DNA of 50,279 nucleotides from Opitutia bacterium (lineage in GTDB: Bacteria > Verrucomicrobiota > Verrucomicrobiia > Opitutales > Opitutaceae), in contig CANHJG010000023.1 in the NCBI GenBank assembly GCA_947461205.1, forward strand, positions 1 through 50,279, in the 5' to 3' direction. A program made the translations under genes and the position numbers. The notes below the pieces were generated by a model. It was not told the origin of the DNA. It ran no database searches and saw only the letters and a program-made list of their open reading frames with translations. Each line of letters begins with the position of its first letter. The stretch's first letter is position 1. Below, piece by piece: positions 45,035 to 50,279 of the stretch.

Positions 45035-45182
45035 GAGAACCGACGACAACATGAAAAAGTGCAAAAATTGAAGGGTCAGCCCGCGACAACTCGAAACCGA
45101 TTGCAACCCATAAGTCTTGAGCTCGACCGGGAGACCCCACCAACCTCCCGCCAGTCCCGCGCGCCGGCGCCGCCCCGACGAA

Positions 45183-46607
45183 ATGAACACCGCCCTCTCC
45201 TCTCTCGCCTGCGAGCACCTGGACCGCCTCCGCGCCTTTTACGCTACCGCGCCCACCGTCCCCCAGGCCGGCGCCCGCGCCTACCGCACGCTCCTCGCGC
45301 ATTACTACAACCTTCTGATCCCCGCCGACGCCTCCGTCCTCGAGATCGGCTGCGGCTCCGGCGAACTCCTTGCCCAAGTGCGCGCCGCGCGCAAAACGGG
45401 TCTCGACCTCTCCGCCACCCAGATCGCCGCCGCGCGCCAACGCGTGCCCGGCGCCGAGTTTTTCGTGCAGGCCGGCGAGCTCGTCGACCTCGGCGAGCGC
45501 CGCTTCGATGTCATCATCATTTCCGATACGCTCAACCTCGCGGCCGATGTCCAGCACCTCCTCGAACGCCTCCATCTCGTCGCGCACCCCGGCACGCGCC
45601 TGCTGATCAATTTCCAAAACTCCCTCTGGCGCCCGCTCCTCTCGCTCGCGCGCCTGCTGGGCCTGAAAGCCGCACAGCCCCAGAACAGCTGGCTCGCCTC
45701 GTCCGACGTCCTCAACCTCCTCCAGCTCGCCGGCTGGAGTGCCGTGTGGCGCCAGGGCCGCATCCTCGTCCCCTTTTCCGCCTTCGGTCTCGGCCCGCTC
45801 GTCAACCGCTGGATCGCGCCCGTGCTCCAGTGGTTTGCCCTGACCATCTTCATCGTCGCCCGCCCGGAGCGCACCGGACCCGCCCGGGCGCTCACCGTCT
45901 CCGTCGTCATCCCCGCCCGCAACGAGGCCGGCAACATCGCTGCCGCCGTCGCCCGCACCGCCGACATGGGCGCCGGCACCGAACTCATCTTCGTCGAGGG
46001 TCACTCCCGCGACGACACGTGGGCGCAGATCCAAAAAGTCGCCGCCGCGAATCCCGCGCGCAAAATCAAGATTCTCCAGCAGACCGGCAAGGGCAAGGGC
46101 GACGCCGTCCGCGCCGGATTCGCCGTCGCGACCGGCGACATCCTCATGATCCTCGACGCCGATCTCACGATGCCGCCCGAGGATCTCCCCAAGTTCTACG
46201 ACGTGCTGGCGAGCGGTCGGGCCGAGTTCGCCAACGGCGTCCGCCTGGTCTATCCGATGGACGAGAAAGCGATGCAGTTCCTCAATCTCTGCGCGAACAA
46301 AGCCTTCGGCCTCATTTTCACCTGGCTCCTCGGCCAGCCCGTCAAAGACACGCTCTGCGGCACGAAAGTCCTCAGCCGCGCCCACTACGACAGCATCGCT
46401 GCAAACCGCGCCTACTTTGGCGACTTCGACCCGTTCGGCGACTTCGACCTCCTTTTCGGCGCCGCAAAACTCAACCTCAAGATCGCCGACGTTCCCATCC
46501 GCTACCGCGAGCGCACCTACGGCACGACTAACATCCAACGGTGGAAGCACGGCGTGTTGCTGCTCCGCATGGTGCTGTTTGCCGCCCGGAAGGTGAAATT
46601 CGTCTGA
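45183..46607 (+). CDS. Fused SAM-methyltransferase / family 2 glycosyltransferase
   Basis: A 474-residue two-domain enzyme. Residues about 1-230 form a class I methyltransferase: SAM loop ASVLEIGCGSGELLAQVRA (about 55-73), GLDLSATQIAAARQRVPGAE, RRFDVIIISDTLNLAADVQH, and a helix-rich tail with hydrophobic residues before 240 (APVLQWFALTIFIVARPE). Residues about 244-474 are a GT-A glycosyltransferase: VSVVIPARNEAGNIAAAVAR, ILMILDADLTMPPEDLPKFY (the DAD metal site), NGVRLVYPMDEKAMQFLNLC, DTLCGTKVLSR, and DFDPFGDFDLLFGAA. GT2 proteins with this CGTKV and FGDFD pattern transfer sugars to polyprenyl phosphate or glycans. It begins the run with the DegT aminotransferase, 13 bp apart. Confidence 0.9.
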   Translation: MNTALSSLACEHLDRLRAFYATAPTVPQAGARAYRTLLAHYYNLLIPADASVLEIGCGSGELLAQVRAARKTGLDLSATQIAAARQRVPGAEFFVQAGELVDLGERRFDVIIISDTLNLAADVQHLLERLHLVAHPGTRLLINFQNSLWRPLLSLARLLGLKAAQPQNSWLASSDVLNLLQLAGWSAVWRQGRILVPFSAFGLGPLVNRWIAPVLQWFALTIFIVARPERTGPARALTVSVVIPARNEAGNIAAAVARTADMGAGTELIFVEGHSRDDTWAQIQKVAAANPARKIKILQQTGKGKGDAVRAGFAVATGDILMILDADLTMPPEDLPKFYDVLASGRAEFANGVRLVYPMDEKAMQFLNLCANKAFGLIFTWLLGQPVKDTLCGTKVLSRAHYDSIAANRAYFGDFDPFGDFDLLFGAAKLNLKIADVPIRYRERTYGTTNIQRWKHGVLLLRMVLFAARKVKFV

Positions 46608-46620
46608 GTCCCGCGCCGCG

Positions 46621-47736
46621 ATGAAAGTCCCCATCCTCGACCTCAAGCCCGCCGCTGACGAACTCCGCCCGGAGCTCGACGCCGCCTACCGCCGCGTCAT
46701 GGACTCGGGTTGGCTCCTGCTCGGCCACGAGCTTGAGTCCTTTGAAGCGGAATACGCCGCCAGCGTCGGCGTCGCCCACTGTATCGGCGTCGCCAACGGC
46801 CTCGAAGCCCTGCAACTCGTGCTCATGGCCCGCGGCGTCGGCCCCGGCGACGAAGTGATCGTCCCCGCGCACGGCTACATCGCCACCTGGCTCGCCGTCA
46901 CGCACGTCGGCGCGCGCCCGATTCCCTGCGAGCCGGATTCCCTCACCTACAATCTCGACCCCGCCCGCCTCGCCGCGCTCCTCACCCCGCGCACGAAAGC
47001 CATTCTCCCCATCCACCTCTACGGCCAAACCGCCGATCTACCGGCGATCAACGCGCTCGCCGCGCACCACGGCCTCTTCGTCCTCGAAGACGCCGCGCAA
47101 TCCCACGGCGCACGCTGCCAGGGAAAACAGGCCGGGGCCCTCGGCCACGCCGCCGGCGTCAGTTTTTATCCCAGCAAAAATCTCGGGGCCCTCGCCGATG
47201 CCGGCGCGGTCACGACCAACGACGCCACGCTGGCCGACCAACTCCGCCACCTCCGCAACTACGGCTCGAAGGTCCGCTATCACCACGAAGTCCTCGGCCT
47301 GAACTCCCGCCTCAGCGAACTGCAGGCCGCCTTCCTCCGCGCTAAGCTCCCGCACCTCGCCGCGTGGAACGCCCGCCGTATGCCGCTTGCCGCGCGCTAC
47401 CTCGCGCAACTCGCCCCGCTCGCCGCCGCCGGCCACCTCACGCTGCCGCACGTCCCCGCCTGGGCCGATCCGGTGTGGCACCTCTTTGTGATCCGCACCG
47501 CGCGCCGCGACGCCCTCCAGGCCCACCTCGCGGCGCACGGCGTCGGCACCGGCATCCATTATCCGATCCCGCCGCATCTCTCGCCCGCCTACCGCGGCGC
47601 CGGCTGGCAACGCGGCGATTTCCCGCTCGCCGAAAAATTCGCCGACGAGGTTCTCAGCCTGCCCATCGGCCCGCACCACACCGCCGCGCAGATCGATTTC
47701 GTCTGCGCGACGGTCTGCGATTTTTTCAAAAAGTAG
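46621..47736 (+). CDS. DegT/DnrJ/EryC1/StrS-family sugar aminotransferase
   Basis: A 371-residue PLP enzyme that aminates keto-sugar nucleotides. Typical stretches: PILDLKPAADELRPELDAAY, MDSGWLLLGHELESFEAEYA, GVANGLEALQLVLMARGVGP, GDEVIVPAHGYIATWLAVTH, ILPIHLYGQTADLPAINALA, FVLEDAAQSHGARCQGKQAG, and the PLP-lysine in SFYPSKNLGALADAGAVTTN. RNYGSKVRYHHEVLGLNSRL, then SELQAAFLRAKLPHLAAWN, completes the active-site lid. The exact sugar is not readable. It lies 13 bp downstream of the methyltransferase-glycosyltransferase gene, so both probably build an amino-sugar-bearing surface glycan. A short palindrome overlaps the stop codon. Confidence 0.93.
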   Translation: MKVPILDLKPAADELRPELDAAYRRVMDSGWLLLGHELESFEAEYAASVGVAHCIGVANGLEALQLVLMARGVGPGDEVIVPAHGYIATWLAVTHVGARPIPCEPDSLTYNLDPARLAALLTPRTKAILPIHLYGQTADLPAINALAAHHGLFVLEDAAQSHGARCQGKQAGALGHAAGVSFYPSKNLGALADAGAVTTNDATLADQLRHLRNYGSKVRYHHEVLGLNSRLSELQAAFLRAKLPHLAAWNARRMPLAARYLAQLAPLAAAGHLTLPHVPAWADPVWHLFVIRTARRDALQAHLAAHGVGTGIHYPIPPHLSPAYRGAGWQRGDFPLAEKFADEVLSLPIGPHHTAAQIDFVCATVCDFFKK

Positions 47737-47755
47737 GGCGGACTTCCGTCCGCCC
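47736..47755. repeat. Short perfect palindrome at the end of the DegT gene
   Basis: GGGCGGAC and GTCCGCCC pair perfectly around a TTCC loop, starting at the last base of the TAG stop. There is no T run behind it. It may be a weak convergent terminator or a short REP-type unit; it resembles no other sequence in this window. Confidence 0.55.
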
Positions 47756-47774
47756 CGCGGGTGGCTCGGCGGGC

Positions 47775-49760
<1,986 letters not shown>

Positions 49761-49988
49761 GACCGGTGCGGCGACGGCCCTCGGCGCGGCGCAAGGGATC
49801 GCCCGATAACGCGCGACGGGAGTCGCTGCCCCCCCCTTTCTGACTTATTCTGGCGGAGCGCGTGGGGCGGGAAGACGTCGGCGATTTGGTCGGAAAGATG
49901 GGGGCGGAAAGCTGCGGGGGGCTGCCGGCGCAGAGTTGAGGCCGTCCGGCCGGGCCGGGCGTCGCCAGGCCCCCCTCTCGCGCCGGCG

Positions 49989-50279
49989 CTACACCCGCTT
50001 CGCCCCCGGCGGTGCGATCTCCGCCCAGAACATCCGCTCGTAGTGGTCCTGAATCACGGCCAACTCCGGGCGTTTGAAAATCCGCCGGCCGTCCGCCCGC
50101 ACGGTGTAGCCGTCGTTGGCATGCAGCACGTAGATCGGCTGCCCGGCGTGAGAGGCCTTCAGACCGGCTGCCTCGCACGTGTGCAGCGACGTCTTGCCGC
50201 GCGCGTGCCACACCCCGCCGTTCACCGTGCGCAGGCGCAGTTTCTCGCGGTAGATCGCCGCGACAAACGCGTCGCCCTC
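49989..50279 (-). CDS. C-terminal part of an unrecognised protein, 5' end outside window
   Basis: The frame is open from the right window edge down to a TAG stop at 49989-49991, giving the last 96 residues. It reads EGDAFVAAIYREKLRLRTVN to the C-terminus PPGAKRV, with stretches such as HAGQPIYVLHANDGYTVRAD and ELAVIQDHYERMFWAEI. Codon use (G/C at third positions) is like that of the intact genes, so it is probably a real gene. I do not recognise the family. A GTG at 50225 is an internal codon, not the start. Confidence 0.55.
   Translation of the reverse strand, partial: EGDAFVAAIYREKLRLRTVNGGVWHARGKTSLHTCEAAGLKASHAGQPIYVLHANDGYTVRADGRRIFKRPELAVIQDHYERMFWAEIAPPGAKRV

Noticed and set aside
44952-46646. 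A 564-codon minus-strand frame opposite the methyltransferase-glycosyltransferase gene
   Set aside because: Glu/Gly/Val-rich antisense shadow; the plus strand shows both catalytic domains.

Overview
The window comes from a GC-rich (about two thirds G+C by eye) Gram-negative bacterium, most likely a Verrucomicrobiota member of the Opitutaceae/Opitutales type. Support for this: a DUF1552 / DUF1592 pair typical of Planctomycetes-Verrucomicrobia, a complete alternative complex III (act) operon, an IHF/HU-type protein, heptose epimerase HldD and TolC-type export (an outer membrane), and menaquinone methyltransferase. The placement is inferred from gene content; no rRNA gene is present. No tRNA, rRNA, CRISPR array or intact insertion sequence was seen.

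Layout. 1-7.2 kb: the end of a membrane-bound spermidine-synthase-like protein, the DUF1552/DUF1592 pair and a dGTPase-like HD protein. 7.2-17.9 kb: housekeeping genes (cdd, hisS, an HU/IHF protein, menG/ubiE, an A-type Fe-S carrier, a Ser/Thr kinase next to rpoN, tsaD, a C-terminal processing protease, midA, rpmB). Two decayed genes lie among them: an MGMT-like gene and an alpha/beta hydrolase. 18-19.4 kb: a heavily decayed hybrid histidine kinase. 19.4-23.1 kb: fabG-acpP-fabF, with a conditional-looking terminator between acpP and fabF, and an FNR-type flavoprotein reductase upstream. 23.2-28.9 kb: a plus-strand run (pseudouridine synthase, SH3-like secreted protein, folD, REC-histidine kinase, proC, hldD), ended by a 22-bp-arm palindrome.

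29.0-40.4 kb is the main block. It is a tightly overlapping minus-strand respiratory operon: a small signal-peptide protein, actA, actB, actC, actD, actE, actF, a small one-TM protein, a CcoN-like membrane subunit, a CcoO/FixO-like monohaem cytochrome and a second monohaem cytochrome c, closed by a strong terminator. ActABCDEF should oxidise menaquinol and pass electrons to cytochromes c. The odd point is that the CcoN-like subunit keeps the haem-copper oxidase fold signature but, by alignment from memory, has lost five of the six His ligands for low-spin haem, high-spin haem and CuB. It cannot be a normal terminal oxidase, and this is the best candidate here for an undescribed arrangement.

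40.5-45.0 kb: a TolC / adaptor / FtsX permease / ATPase export operon. 45.2-47.7 kb: a methyltransferase-glycosyltransferase fusion and a DegT-family aminotransferase (surface glycan assembly). 47.8-49.1 kb: an O-acetylhomoserine sulfhydrylase. 49.1-50.0 kb: non-coding DNA with the remains of an integron-type tyrosine recombinase, then the C-terminus of an unrecognised protein. Four clearly decayed genes among intact core genes suggest ongoing gene loss.
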